A stretch of 64,000 nucleotides of DNA, taken from contig NZ_JAHZIJ010000006.1 in NCBI RefSeq assembly GCF_019443105.1, positions 62,001 through 126,000 on the forward strand. Direction: 5' to 3'. A program made the translations under genes and the position numbers. The notes under the pieces are model-generated. The model saw nothing but the letters and a program-made list of their open reading frames with translations. It did no database searches and had not been told where the DNA came from. Positions 26,903 to 35,759 of the stretch are shown here, piece by piece (positions within the stretch are counted from its first letter, which is position 1; each line of letters begins with the position of its first letter). This DNA comes from Paenibacillus oenotherae (GTDB taxonomy: Bacteria > Bacillota > Bacilli > Paenibacillales > Paenibacillaceae).

Positions 26903-27520
26903 ATGAGTACAATGGTTCATGAAGGACAAGAAACGAGGCCCAGGGGAGCAATATTATGGATCGCTTTACGCGCCGGAGTGTTGTTTACTGTTCTATGCGG
27001 GATCATCTATCCGCTCGTCAGTACGGGCCTGGCGCAGACTCTGTTCCCCGATCAGGCCAACGGGAGTTTGTTAAAAGATAAGGAAGGGAACGTGATTGGC
27101 TCCGAATTAATCGGGCAGTCCTTCAGTGGCGATCCCAGCTATTTCCACGGGCGAGTATCGAGCATTGATTACAAGGGGGAGGCATCCGGCTCCAACAACT
27201 ACGCGCCTTCCAATTCCGCGCTGATCTCTCGCGTGCAAGCCTCTATCGCGCAATGGCAGCAGGATAATCCGGATGTGCCCATTCAGGAGCTGCCGATTGC
27301 TTTAATCACGAACTCGGGTTCGGGATTAGACCCTCATATCACGCCACAATCGGCGTTGGTTCAGATAGCGAGAATCAGTAAGCTTACGGGGATTTCAGCA
27401 GTAGAGTTGGAATCGCTCGTCAGCGAATTTACAGAGAGCCGCGACTTGGGAGTATTCGGCGAGAAACGGGTTAACGTCTTGAAGTTGAATCTGGTATTAA
27501 AAGAGAAATTGGAAAAGTAA
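26903..27520 (+). CDS. kdpC: KdpC subunit of the potassium pump
   Basis: The 205-residue protein has one N-terminal span (GVLFTVLCGIIYPLVSTG) and an outer domain. The outer domain carries the family stretches IGQSFSGDPSYFHGR, SNNYAPSNSAL and SGSGLDPHITPQSAL. It stabilises the KdpAB complex and increases potassium affinity. The ATG follows AGAAGGAAGAAG. The separate KdpD N-domain gene follows after 62 bases without an obvious terminator, so it is probably in the same operon. Confidence 0.93.
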   Translation: MSTMVHEGQETRPRGAILWIALRAGVLFTVLCGIIYPLVSTGLAQTLFPDQANGSLLKDKEGNVIGSELIGQSFSGDPSYFHGRVSSIDYKGEASGSNNYAPSNSALISRVQASIAQWQQDNPDVPIQELPIALITNSGSGLDPHITPQSALVQIARISKLTGISAVELESLVSEFTESRDLGVFGEKRVNVLKLNLVLKEKLEK

Positions 27521-27582
27521 GAAAAAGCCTTGTCCGATCAATGATTGCGAGTGCGCATGACATCAAGTGAGGGGAGGTGATT

Positions 27583-29895
27583 TTGATCCATTTTCGCCGG
27601 AAGACAGCGGTGGAAGTATTATGCTCCATATCCAGCCTGCATCGCGGCAGGCTCAATATCCTTATCGGGGCGGTTAGCGGTTCAGGAAAGACCTATCATA
27701 TGCTTCGTGAAGGGCAGTCATTGCAAAAGCAGGGGATTGATGTCGTCATATGCGCGGTGTCCACCAGGCAGAGACCGGAGACGGTCGAGCAGATTGGAGA
27801 TTTGGAACGGGTTCCGAGCATTCACTGGTTTGATAATGGCTTGAAGATGAAGGATTTAGATATAGATGCGCTAATTGAACGCAACCCCGAGGTTATTCTA
27901 GTCGATGAATTGGCGCATCGCAACCGGGAGGATGCACGATTCCCATCTAGATGGGATGACATTCAATGTCTTATCAGCCACGGTATTAGTGTTATCACGA
28001 CCGTCAATGTCCATGAGCTAGAAGGCGCAACCGAGTTGGCCAAAATCTATGCGGGCATTGATACGAAAGATACAGTCCCGGCGAATGTGCTGGAGATGGC
28101 GGATGAAGTTCGGCTTATCGACGTTACACCGGAGACCATTCTTCAGCGGTATGCCGATGGCCATTTGCGGGGAAATCCGGGACAGTTCGTGTTTGAACGG
28201 GGCAATATAGGCATTTTGCGCGAATTGGCACTGCGCATAGTGGCAGAAGGCGTCAACGATTCATTAGACAAACATCGGGAGGAAGAGGGGCTCGCAGGTC
28301 CTTCTGGGGCGACCGAGCGTATTCTTGTATCGGCCCAATACCACTGGAATGGCTCCATCTATATCCGCCGCGGGCAACAGATTGCGAAGCGATTAGGCGG
28401 GGATCTGTTCGTCGTTGCCTTCGTCAATCGGAAGAAGCCGCTGACGAAGGAAGCGGATGCATTCAAACGCTCCATCGTGCAGATGGTCGATAAGGTGGGG
28501 GGAGCGTTTCAGGAGCTACCTTTCATATCGCGCCGGGCACTGCCAGGAAAGTTAGTCCGGTACGCGCTGGAACATAACGTCACGCGTATCGTAATGGGAC
28601 ATTCCAAGCAGTCGCGATGGCAGGAATTTCGGCAAGGATCTATTGTTAATGATATTTTGAAGAAAACAAAAAACATAGATATCTTTCTTGTCGCCGATCG
28701 GGCTGAATATGAAGGAGAACGCATCCTGCCCGCTAGAATCGCCACGCCTGCTGCCAGCGGCTTATATCGCAGGCTTACATCGCCTGAAGTGGAGCAGAAG
28801 ATTGGCCAAATACGCAGAGGAAAATTTAAGGTGTATATTGGAGCTGCCCCTGGCGTAGGCAAGACATATACCATGCTGCGGGAAGGCAATTATTTGCTAA
28901 GGAAGGGGATCGACGTCGTCGTGGGACTTCTAGAAACGCATGGACGCCAGGAAACAGCGGATCAAGTCGGACAATTGTCGATCATCGAGCGGCTGACATT
29001 AGCTTATCGGGGAACGGAACTGGAGGAGATGGACACCGAGGCCATCATCCAGCGAAATCCGGAGGTGGTTCTGATCGACGAGCTGGCCCATACGAATATG
29101 CCTGGCAGCCATTACAAAAAGAGATACGAGGATGTACTGAAAATTCTCGATGCAGGCATTTCGGTGATCTCGACCGTTAATGTTCAGCATTTGGAAAGTC
29201 TTAATGATGCGGTTGAACAAATTGCAGGTGTTCGAGTCCGCGAAACGGTTCCGGATGCGATCTTGCGATTGGCTGACGAAGTGGAGCTTATCGATATGAC
29301 GTCACAGGCGCTGCGGCAGCGGATGAGAGACGGAAAAGTCTATGCGATGGATAAAGTAGAGCAAGCTTTAGGCAACTTTTTCAAGACGGGAAACCTTATA
29401 GCCCTTCGCGAGCTCGCATTGCGAGAAATTGCAGACGATGTGGACGAACGCTTGGATTCTTGGGAGCGTCGATCTTCGCTTCGAGGCCCTTGGCGGAGGC
29501 AAGAGATGATCTTTGTCTGCGTGAACATCGGACCAAACGCGGAGCGTCTTATTCGCAGAGGATTCCGCATCGCTTATCGGTTGAAAGCGCCGTGGTCGGT
29601 TGCCTGCGTGTGCTGCAGCCGTCAGACAAATTGGAACGCGGAAGACAAAAAGAGGATGGATGCATTGGAAACATTAACGAATATACTAGGCGGCAAGTTC
29701 GAAGTGGTTACGGGAACAAAGCCGCGTGAGGTCGCTGAAGCACTCCGTTCCAAAGCGAAGGATTACCGGGCTTCCCAAATCATTATGGGCCAATCGAAGC
29801 GTTCATGGTGGCATCGTTTAAGATATGGCTCCGTAGTTTCTAGTCTGCTGCGTTTGGCACGTGACACGGATGTATTGGTTGTGGCTCATTATTGA
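27583..29895 (+). CDS. Tandem-duplicated KdpD N-terminal sensor protein (two KdpD-Usp units)
   Basis: The product of about 770 residues contains two complete copies of the cytoplasmic KdpD N-terminal module. Each copy has a P-loop (GAVSGSGKT near residue 30; GAAPGVGKT near residue 420) and a Walker B stretch (VILVDELAH; VVLIDELAH). A TVNVHELE or TVNVQHLE motif and a Usp-like domain follow. The protein has no membrane span and no kinase domain. It therefore complements the kinase at 20961-22520, which lacks exactly this part. GGGGAGGTGA supports the TTG at 27583; a GTG at 27577 lies inside the ribosome site. It probably senses potassium, c-di-AMP or ATP and controls the kinase in trans. Confidence 0.88.
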   Translation: MIHFRRKTAVEVLCSISSLHRGRLNILIGAVSGSGKTYHMLREGQSLQKQGIDVVICAVSTRQRPETVEQIGDLERVPSIHWFDNGLKMKDLDIDALIERNPEVILVDELAHRNREDARFPSRWDDIQCLISHGISVITTVNVHELEGATELAKIYAGIDTKDTVPANVLEMADEVRLIDVTPETILQRYADGHLRGNPGQFVFERGNIGILRELALRIVAEGVNDSLDKHREEEGLAGPSGATERILVSAQYHWNGSIYIRRGQQIAKRLGGDLFVVAFVNRKKPLTKEADAFKRSIVQMVDKVGGAFQELPFISRRALPGKLVRYALEHNVTRIVMGHSKQSRWQEFRQGSIVNDILKKTKNIDIFLVADRAEYEGERILPARIATPAASGLYRRLTSPEVEQKIGQIRRGKFKVYIGAAPGVGKTYTMLREGNYLLRKGIDVVVGLLETHGRQETADQVGQLSIIERLTLAYRGTELEEMDTEAIIQRNPEVVLIDELAHTNMPGSHYKKRYEDVLKILDAGISVISTVNVQHLESLNDAVEQIAGVRVRETVPDAILRLADEVELIDMTSQALRQRMRDGKVYAMDKVEQALGNFFKTGNLIALRELALREIADDVDERLDSWERRSSLRGPWRRQEMIFVCVNIGPNAERLIRRGFRIAYRLKAPWSVACVCCSRQTNWNAEDKKRMDALETLTNILGGKFEVVTGTKPREVAEALRSKAKDYRASQIIMGQSKRSWWHRLRYGSVVSSLLRLARDTDVLVVAHY

Positions 29896-29913
29896 ATCGC
29901 AAGAGAAACCTGC

Positions 29914-30143
29914 TACCGTTCCCACTAAGCGAAACCTGCGAAACGGCATGTATTTGCTCGTTTCTGGCCCCATGAAGGTGAAATGCCTGCCAGCGTGCAG
30001 GTATTTCACCTTCGTTTCCCCTTATCGGCCGATTTCCTCTCACATTCATGCATGATCGCAGGAAATTTAACCATTTAGGCGTCGTGTAACCGAAATTCAT
30101 GCATATTCGCAGGAATCTTACTGTCACGCTACCTGTAAACCAT
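29914..30143 (+). repeat. Dispersed structured intergenic repeat, copy 2
   Basis: This copy has the same orientation as copy 1. It begins just after the KdpD-like gene. The GAAGGTGAAAT...ATTTCACCTTC hairpin, the paired ATTCATGC...CGCAGG motifs and a CTGTCACGCTACC end are all present. Its left part (CCGTTCCCACTA) matches copy 5 better than copy 1, which suggests subfamilies. Confidence 0.85.
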
Positions 30144-30192
30144 AGATTTGCGTTGTTCATTAGAATCGAAAAATCAAGGGGATCAACTTAAA

Positions 30193-30209
30193 AATCAATA
30201 ATATTGATT
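30193..30209. promoter_or_regulatory. Perfect palindrome, candidate operator
   Basis: AATCAATA and TATTGATT flank a single A and lie 28 bases before the -35 of the next operon. A related ATATTGATTTATGA overlaps the -10 at 30261. The pair may bind a regulator, possibly the DUF2089 protein itself; that is inference. Confidence 0.4.
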
Positions 30210-30237
30210 ATGAAGTGAATATCATTAATTAAATCTG

Positions 30238-30266
30238 TTTACAAATTGAATATATTGATTTATGAT
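30238..30266 (+). promoter_or_regulatory. Sigma-A promoter of the DUF2089 operon
   Basis: TTTACA at 30238-30243 and TATGAT at 30261-30266 are separated by exactly 17 bases. AAGGGGCGGAG precedes the ATG at 30290. The surrounding DNA is very AT-rich. Confidence 0.75.
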
Positions 30267-30289
30267 TTAAACAAAGAAAGGGGCGGAGT

Positions 30290-30655
30290 ATGAAATATCC
30301 CATCATTACACAGTGTCCTGTATGCGACCATACGCTTCACGCCGTCAAACTGGAATGCGGACATTGCAGGACGACGATCGAGAACACGTTCGAATTATCA
30401 AAGCTTGCTCTTCTCTCGCCAGAACAGCTCCATTTTGTGATCACCTTTCTTGTGAACAGGGGCAACATAAAGGAAGTGGAGAAAGAGCTCGGCATATCTT
30501 ACCCGACGGTGCGCGGCAAGCTTAATGATATCATTGCGGCCCTCGGATACGATACGCGGAAGAAGCCGGAGGTCGATGAGAAGAAGGTCATTTCCATGCT
30601 TCAGAATGGTGAAATCACCGCGGACGAAGCGGTCAAAATGTTGAAGGATGAATAA
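30290..30655 (+). CDS. DUF2089-family protein with zinc-binding start and helix-turn-helix
   Basis: The 121-residue protein opens with two CxxC pairs (CPVCDHTL and CGHCRTTI), a probable zinc ribbon. A helical DNA-binding-like segment (EVEKELGISYPTVRGKLNDI) follows, then a short acidic C-terminal motif (NGEITADEAVKMLKD) also seen in bacterial SHOCT/DUF-type stress proteins. It fits DUF2089. It is the first of three tightly spaced genes and is probably their regulator. The function of the family is not firmly known. Confidence 0.8.
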   Translation: MKYPIITQCPVCDHTLHAVKLECGHCRTTIENTFELSKLALLSPEQLHFVITFLVNRGNIKEVEKELGISYPTVRGKLNDIIAALGYDTRKKPEVDEKKVISMLQNGEITADEAVKMLKDE

Positions 30656-30668
30656 GGAGGAAGAATCC

Positions 30669-31097
30669 ATGAAGGAAGAAATCAGCAAAGTGCTGTCCAT
30701 GATGCAGGAAGGCAAAATTGATTCAGGCGAGGCTTCGGAGCTGATAGACGCGCTGAAAGTGAAGCAATCCTCTCAGACATCGCCAACCGTTCAGGTACTG
30801 GGGAAGCCCGACTATTCGAAGAAACTGTCATCGGCATCTGGAAGTTATTTAGACAAAACGTTGAAAATCCGGGTAGCAACCCAAGAAAACGATACTATCA
30901 ACATCAATTTGCCGATTAAACTGCTGAAGGCTGTTCTTGGAGCGGGGCACAGCATCGCTTCCAATATTCCGCAGGCTGCGAAATATGTGAAGGATATCGA
31001 TATCGACCTGCTGATCAATGCAATCGAGAACGAGCTTGACGGGCAAATCATTGACATCCGCTCCAGTGGAGAGACCGTCACCGTAGTGATCGAGTGA
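30669..31097 (+). CDS. YvlB/SHOCT-like protein of the DUF2089 operon
   Basis: The ATG at 30669 follows AAGGAGGAAG. The 142-residue product starts with a helical module (VLSMMQEGKIDSGEASELI) that matches the end of the preceding protein. A beta-rich domain follows with two similar halves (KTLKIRVATQENDTININ and IDIRSSGETVTVVIE). This resembles the small membrane-stress proteins found with DUF2089 and PspC in Bacilli. It has no membrane span. A role in envelope stress or regulation is plausible from family context only. Confidence 0.65.
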   Translation: MKEEISKVLSMMQEGKIDSGEASELIDALKVKQSSQTSPTVQVLGKPDYSKKLSSASGSYLDKTLKIRVATQENDTININLPIKLLKAVLGAGHSIASNIPQAAKYVKDIDIDLLINAIENELDGQIIDIRSSGETVTVVIE

Positions 31098-31103
31098 TGG
31101 ATC

Positions 31104-31436
31104 ATGATAGTTGTGAAGGTTAAGAGCAAGGGGCATGCTGTTACGATTCCGATCCCTTATGTCGTATTGCGCATGGGGAGCGGTATCCTGACCTCTCATT
31201 TCGTCCAGCGCAAGATTAAGGATTGGCTGAACAAGCACGGCGGACATACGAACCGGGTTCGTGATTTCGAGTCGGACAGCAGCCGGTTCGGGATTGAACC
31301 GGTGCTGTTGATTCTCGATAACTGCGGCACAAAACAAGCGCTCAGGCAACTCGTCAAGGAGTTGCAGTATTGCAAAGGTACGGTTCTGGTCGATGTCCAG
31401 ACTCAAGACGGTACGGAAGTGTTAATTAAATTGTAG
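31104..31436 (+). CDS. Unrecognised 110-residue protein of the DUF2089 operon
   Basis: The frame starts six bases after the previous stop, with a weak ribosome site (GAGTGATGG). The product is basic at the start and mixed alpha/beta. It includes IPYVVLRMGSGILTSHFVQ and an ILDNCGTKQALRQLVKE segment. I recognise no named domain. Tight spacing and consistent base composition argue that it belongs to the operon. A frameshifted HAD fragment lies on the other strand immediately after its stop. Confidence 0.6.
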   Translation: MIVVKVKSKGHAVTIPIPYVVLRMGSGILTSHFVQRKIKDWLNKHGGHTNRVRDFESDSSRFGIEPVLLILDNCGTKQALRQLVKELQYCKGTVLVDVQTQDGTEVLIKL

Positions 31437-31690
31437 GTCGCCAAAAGTTTGCGATTCTTCGTGTGAACAGTGGCACCATTTTGGCTAACCGCATGAAAAT
31501 AATCATCAAATTTTCGCATAACCAAATTTAGTTCAGCGTACATTCTTCCTGATGCAAATGCGATTTCATACCCTTACAACGAGCCATAATGATGGCTTCT
31601 TGGTCACGGTTATTAATATTTTTCGTATGATCTAGTAAACTTCCATCTAAATCACTAACTAAGACAAAAGTTAATAAATGAACAAGAAAA
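31437..31690 (-). pseudogene. Frameshifted, truncated Cof-type HAD hydrolase
   Basis: On the minus strand one frame reads LVSDLDGSLLDHTKNINN and continues to IIMARCKG, the N-terminus of a Cof/HAD phosphatase. After a shift the next frame continues the same family with YEIAFASGRMYAE and then VSQNGATVHT. The reading frame is therefore broken near 31580, and the rest of the protein is missing because the fragment abuts the stop at 31436. It is a decayed gene remnant, not a functional enzyme. Confidence 0.8.
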
Positions 31691-31749
31691 ACAACCCCAT
31701 CCATACAATGGAATGGCCATTGAAAGTGGAATGGGACACAATGATGAGG

Positions 31750-31780
31750 AAAAAGCAAATGGATAACCGTTTGCTTTTTT
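31750..31780 (-). terminator. Terminator after the oxalate decarboxylase gene
   Basis: AAAAAGCAAA (31750-31759) and TTTGCTTTTT (31770-31779) form a ten-pair stem. It lies 16 bases beyond the leftward gene's stop and gives a U-run on the minus strand. Confidence 0.75.
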
Positions 31781-31795
31781 CTTTATGGAACGACC

Positions 31796-32992
31796 CTATT
31801 GCGGATATTTCACGACTGGCCACTTGACCTTGCGTAGCGAGTTCATGAGTTCCGGCGACGCGTTGAGGTTGGACTGCACGAGCTGATGCGGCGTGAGTGC
31901 CATCCATTGGTTGAGAGAGACATCCTCGAACCGAGGCGCTTTGAACATTTCGAGGAACCAGACTGTGTCATTGCCCGTGTTCTGGACATAATGGCCCATC
32001 GCAAACGGAACGTAACCGACATCGCCGGCGCGATAATCGAATGTCCGTGCGATGCCGTTTCCTCCGAACACCGTCATGCGGGCCTGACCGGATAAGTAAT
32101 ACTGCCACTCGTCGTTATTTGGATGCCAGTGGAGCTCGCGCATCGCACCGGGCTTAATTTCGACGAGCGCCGCTGCAATCGTCTTAGCGATCGGAAAATT
32201 GCTGGAATCGGCGATACGGACGGTACCCCCAGGCGTGACGATAGGTTGCTGTGAAAGTAGTGAATGCTTAAACGAGAGCGGAATAGTGCCGTACGGCGAC
32301 TGAACTTCCTGGCTCTCGATTGAGCCGGGTACTTGATCTTGATAAATGTACACTTGCCCGTTCGGGATGCCGGCGACAGCACTCTCCGGAATGCCGAAGT
32401 TCGCGGCGAGAACGTCCTTAGGAGTATGAGCGAACCAATCGGAGATCGACAAGGTGTTCAAGTCCGAGAAAGTCCCATCGTCGAAAACAAGCAGAAACTC
32501 ACAACCGCCTTCCAGGGCTTGAATCGAATGCGGCAGCCCTGCGGGAAAATACCACAAGTCGCCCCGTTCAATGTCGGCGATGAAATTGCGCCCCTGCCAA
32601 TCCACCGATGTGACACGAGCGGAGCCCCAAATCATGAACGCCCATTCTGCCTGCTGATGCCAGTGCAGCTCGCGCACGCCACCGGGTCGAAGGCTCATGT
32701 TGACGCCGGCCAGCGTCGTGGCGACCGGTAAGTCACGCACCGTGATTTCGCGTGACCAGCCCCCTTTGTTTAACTGCATATGAGTATCTGAAAACGACAT
32801 TTTCAAGTTCGGCAGCAGGCCGTTATCCGTTGCGGGCGGTATGAGCATATTGATGTTTTCCCTGTCGCGCATCACATCGCGCGGACCGTAATCTGGCCCT
32901 CCAAAGCCGTCGGTGACCCTGTACGGTTGCGGTATAAAGGACGTTGGCGGTTTCATGTTGTGATCCTGAGCCATAATAGGAACCTCCTTCAT
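31796..32992 (-). CDS. oxdC: Oxalate decarboxylase (bicupin)
   Basis: The 398-residue protein has two cupin domains, each with a manganese site. The first has [10 protein letters not shown] plus GLPHSI; the second has [11 protein letters not shown] plus MGHYVQNT. These are the 3-His/1-Glu sets of OxdC/OxdD, which split oxalate to formate and CO2. The active-site lid, SENST in the Bacillus subtilis enzyme, reads SDLNT here, with Asp at the position of the essential Glu. Activity may be retained, altered or shifted. The AGGAGG ribosome site is clear. It stands alone, next to a region of decayed genes. Confidence 0.88.
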   Translation of the reverse strand: MKEVPIMAQDHNMKPPTSFIPQPYRVTDGFGGPDYGPRDVMRDRENINMLIPPATDNGLLPNLKMSFSDTHMQLNKGGWSREITVRDLPVATTLAGVNMSLRPGGVRELHWHQQAEWAFMIWGSARVTSVDWQGRNFIADIERGDLWYFPAGLPHSIQALEGGCEFLLVFDDGTFSDLNTLSISDWFAHTPKDVLAANFGIPESAVAGIPNGQVYIYQDQVPGSIESQEVQSPYGTIPLSFKHSLLSQQPIVTPGGTVRIADSSNFPIAKTIAAALVEIKPGAMRELHWHPNNDEWQYYLSGQARMTVFGGNGIARTFDYRAGDVGYVPFAMGHYVQNTGNDTVWFLEMFKAPRFEDVSLNQWMALTPHQLVQSNLNASPELMNSLRKVKWPVVKYPQ

Positions 32993-33003
32993 GTATCTTT
33001 TGA

Positions 33004-33200
33004 TGAAAGGCCAAAAGTTGGAGGGAGCTGCGCTATGCAGTTTAGCTTATGTTTCCGGTAACGCTTGATATTACTCCGCAGCCTTGCGGCAGGCGTAATG
33101 GGGCGGTGCGGGTGACCCCGAATAACAATTAGGCAGTAGGGCAATATAGTTTATATTGTATGTTTATGGTAAAAGGTTGGAAGGTGCTTATATCAAGCAC
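33004..33200. other. Intergenic DNA upstream of oxdC
   Basis: Nothing protein-like is visible. It contains a GC-rich patch with short inverted repeats near 33075-33125 and a small hairpin, GTGCTT/AAGCAC, at about 33184-33200. The hairpin lies at the end of the Gln-rich open frame and could terminate it. Confidence 0.3.
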
Positions 33201-33530
33201 TTACTTTTCATATCGATCGTTATTTGAGGGTTTGAGAGTGTTGAATCCGTGATCGGCTTGGGCTTCAAATTGTTGCTGGGCCTGCAACTGGGATTGCGCC
33301 TGTTGCTGAAGTTGCTCTTGTACTTGCAATTGGAATTGGAGCTGGGCCTGGGACTGCGCTTGCAGTTGCAACTGTACTTGGGCTTGGAATTGAAGTTGGG
33401 CTTGCGTAAGAGATAAAATCTGCTCTTGGATTTGTCGGATCGTTAAAGTGACACGACTCGAAGGGACATTACAACCGCGGTACGAGTAAAACGCACAAAA
33501 ATGAATGATTAGTACGACAGAACTTTGGTA
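33201..33530 (-). other. Gln-rich repetitive open frame without a normal start codon
   Basis: On the minus strand an open frame of about 110 codons ends at 33201-33203. Roughly fifty consecutive residues alternate glutamine with Ala, Leu, Phe, Val or Ser, for example QLQFQAQVQLQLQAQ. The frame begins after a stop at 33531-33533. It contains no in-frame ATG, GTG or TTG, so it is either a decayed gene, a frame that starts elsewhere by frameshift, or a chance low-complexity stretch. Such Gln-X arrays would form a coiled or amyloid-like fibre. The function is unknown; coat-type proteins are one possibility. Confidence 0.4.
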
Positions 33531-33553
33531 TCACGAATGTTACCAAAGTTCTG
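33518..33553. terminator. Thirteen-pair hairpin
   Basis: CAGAACTTTGGTA (33518-33530) pairs perfectly with TACCAAAGTTCTG (33541-33553) around a ten-base loop. On the plus strand TTTGACTTTT follows. No rightward gene ends here, so it may be a remnant terminator or the edge of the island starting at 33600. Confidence 0.5.
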
Positions 33554-33629
33554 TTTGACTTTTACACAAAACCCGTATTTTATACATATGTACATACGGG
33601 AAGCGTTATCGCTACGTCCATTTGTATAT

Positions 33630-33995
33630 TTACAGAAAGTTTTCTAATATTTTTACTGTTTGCTTGTATTTTTGGCACCTGTTCTTTTTTAGTAGAAATG
33701 CCGTCTGATTAGTAAGCATTTGATTCCAGACTTCACTTTTCAATGACTTTGCTCCAATGTCTAATGCATCAAGCGCGTTCTCAATCGGAGGATTCTTTTT
33801 TAATAGATATAACATACTATTAATTACTGACTTGTTATACTCCATTTCTCCTAACAATGAAATTGTATAAACATCTGTTAGTTCTACTAATTGCTTATGT
33901 CCACCGAACCATGCGCCGACAAAGACCCCAATTCCACTTAAAACAACGCCTACAGAAGACCAAATTGGATCTGACAGTGTTTTATAAATCGACAT
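33630..33995 (-). CDS. Small membrane protein, last gene of the defence-like operon
   Basis: ATG 33995 is preceded by GGGAG and gives 121 residues. One membrane span (SVGVVLSGIGVFVGAWFGG) lies near the N-terminus, followed by a helical cytoplasmic part ending in a Lys-rich tail. I recognise no family. It lies 84 bases after the ATPase gene, in the same direction, and shares its AT-rich composition. It could be the third component of the system, as small accessory proteins are in Lamassu or ABC-three-component systems, but an unrelated gene is possible. Confidence 0.55.
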   Translation of the reverse strand: MSIYKTLSDPIWSSVGVVLSGIGVFVGAWFGGHKQLVELTDVYTISLLGEMEYNKSVINSMLYLLKKNPPIENALDALDIGAKSLKSEVWNQMLTNQTAFLLKKNRCQKYKQTVKILENFL

Positions 33996-34079
33996 CTTAA
34001 GCACTCCCATAAAGATAAAATAGTAGAGAAACAGAAACGGACTTGCATAACAAACCTAGCAAGTCCGCGTAGACAGTTT

Positions 34080-35759
34080 CTATTCGTTTTTAAATATTAA
34101 TTTTAAGATGTGTTCATTTGCTTCGTAGTCATTATTATTAAGTAAATGATATTTTTCATTTTTTAGTTCTATAATATTATCAATTTGGATGTCTGGAAAA
34201 TCCAATTTTGAAAAGCCGAGTGTCGATAATATCAATTGTGTCCCTTTTGACTTATTACTAAAAATGAATTCAAACAACGCATTTTCTTTTGTATCATCTG
34301 ACTCAACGTTATTGGGACTATCGAGAACAAGTGGAAATTTAATTGCATCAGGATTAAGTTCAGCTTTTATTTTTAATAAGTTAAAGAACCAGACAATGGT
34401 TGCAATCGCTCGATTACTTCCTCTAGCTTCATAGTTATTTGTAATATTTTTGATTTTATCTTCTCCGATTTCTTCTAATCCAAATTTTACTTTTATATCG
34501 AGCATGTATTGTTCATATAAAGTGTTTGCATCCTTTTTTTTCAGATTGTATTGCTTCAATAGCTTATTATTTTTCTCAATTTCACTTTCATTTGCCAGTA
34601 ATTTTGTGCTGACTTGACCTAATTCTCTAATTAGGTTTTCTTGTGTTTCAAGGTATCCCATATGTTTTATTGAATTTGATATTTTTAACTCGTTTAGTTT
34701 TAAGCTACTTTCATATGTATGTAATAGCTCTAATAAATTTTTATATTCATCTTCTTTTACGCGGAGTTGTCGATCTACTTCAATAAGTAGATGCTCCAAC
34801 TCATCTTTCATGATGTAAAAATCCTCTAGCCTACTACTATTTTTAATCTTGAATTCAAGTTCATTAACTTCGTTTGAGCAAACAGGACAGACATTACTTG
34901 CTGTAATTTTGATATTTTTTCTATGAGAAGAGTCTTTAGCTTTTAATTCATTGATTTGCATTTCTAAATCTACCTTACTGTTTCTGATGTTGATCAAATT
35001 GTTTTTCAACTTCTTCAATTTATAAACAATATCAGAGTATTCATCTTTCTTTTTTTCAATTTCAACATTTAATAGCGATAGGTCTCTTGGAGCGTCCATT
35101 CCTTCTAAATAGCTTTTTACTTTTAATAGCATACTTTCAATAATCATTTTTTCATCTGTAATTGATTTAGTTTCCTTTTTTAGGTCTTCAAGTAACTTCA
35201 ATAAGTCGAAATATTCCTCGGTAAAAATACCAAAATGATTGTAAATCACATTTTCTTTATAATCTGAATATTGCCCCAATCCTTTAAATGAAGAAAACTT
35301 TGTGCCACTCATATGATCCTGATCTACAAAATTCAAAAGATAACTATAAACAGGAGGAGTAATTTCAAGGTTTTCATTCCTATTCGGAAGCTTCACGCAG
35401 AAGTCAAAGATTCTACTCAGATAGGTTGAAAGTTCCGATCTATTAATCGTATTAAATAAATTCTGGAAGTCCTCTGAGTATATTTTGAATAGGTTTCCAC
35501 TTCTATAAATAATATAGGTGTCTTCTTCAACACTAATATTCATAAGGAATGTTTTATTTCCAGAAGTCCACATACTGTCAAAATGGCTGTCAGCGCCAAG
35601 AGTATGATAAATACTCTTCATTAGTATCGATTTACCTACATCGTTTCCGTTTACTTTATCAGAGGTAATCACATTTATTCCATTTTGAAAATCTACCCTC
35701 TTAGCGAGTCTATTATGATACTCGTAAATTATTAAATAGTTAATAGTTAGGCTTTTCAT
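34080..35759 (-). CDS. SMC/Rad50-like ATPase (LmuB/ABC-three-component type)
   Basis: The 559-residue protein has a Walker A motif near residues 38-50 (GNDVGKSILMKSIYHTLG). Long coiled coils surround a zinc-hook-like CPVC near residue 290, and a C-terminal Walker B (FPLVLDSPNN) lies near residue 475. This is the layout of short SMC/Rad50 ATPases that sense DNA in Lamassu and related systems; its C-terminal half resembles DUF2326. A GAGGAGGG ribosome site precedes the ATG. It overlaps the upstream nuclease gene by 20 bases, so the two proteins are probably made together and form one complex. Confidence 0.82.
   Translation of the reverse strand: MKSLTINYLIIYEYHNRLAKRVDFQNGINVITSDKVNGNDVGKSILMKSIYHTLGADSHFDSMWTSGNKTFLMNISVEEDTYIIYRSGNLFKIYSEDFQNLFNTINRSELSTYLSRIFDFCVKLPNRNENLEITPPVYSYLLNFVDQDHMSGTKFSSFKGLGQYSDYKENVIYNHFGIFTEEYFDLLKLLEDLKKETKSITDEKMIIESMLLKVKSYLEGMDAPRDLSLLNVEIEKKKDEYSDIVYKLKKLKNNLINIRNSKVDLEMQINELKAKDSSHRKNIKITASNVCPVCSNEVNELEFKIKNSSRLEDFYIMKDELEHLLIEVDRQLRVKEDEYKNLLELLHTYESSLKLNELKISNSIKHMGYLETQENLIRELGQVSTKLLANESEIEKNNKLLKQYNLKKKDANTLYEQYMLDIKVKFGLEEIGEDKIKNITNNYEARGSNRAIATIVWFFNLLKIKAELNPDAIKFPLVLDSPNNVESDDTKENALFEFIFSNKSKGTQLILSTLGFSKLDFPDIQIDNIIELKNEKYHLLNNNDYEANEHILKLIFKNE

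Noticed and set aside
33241-33420. Plus-strand Gly/Ala/Val-rich frame opposite the Gln-rich frame
   Set aside because: It is the complement of the repeat array. Low complexity keeps several frames open, and it has no start signal.
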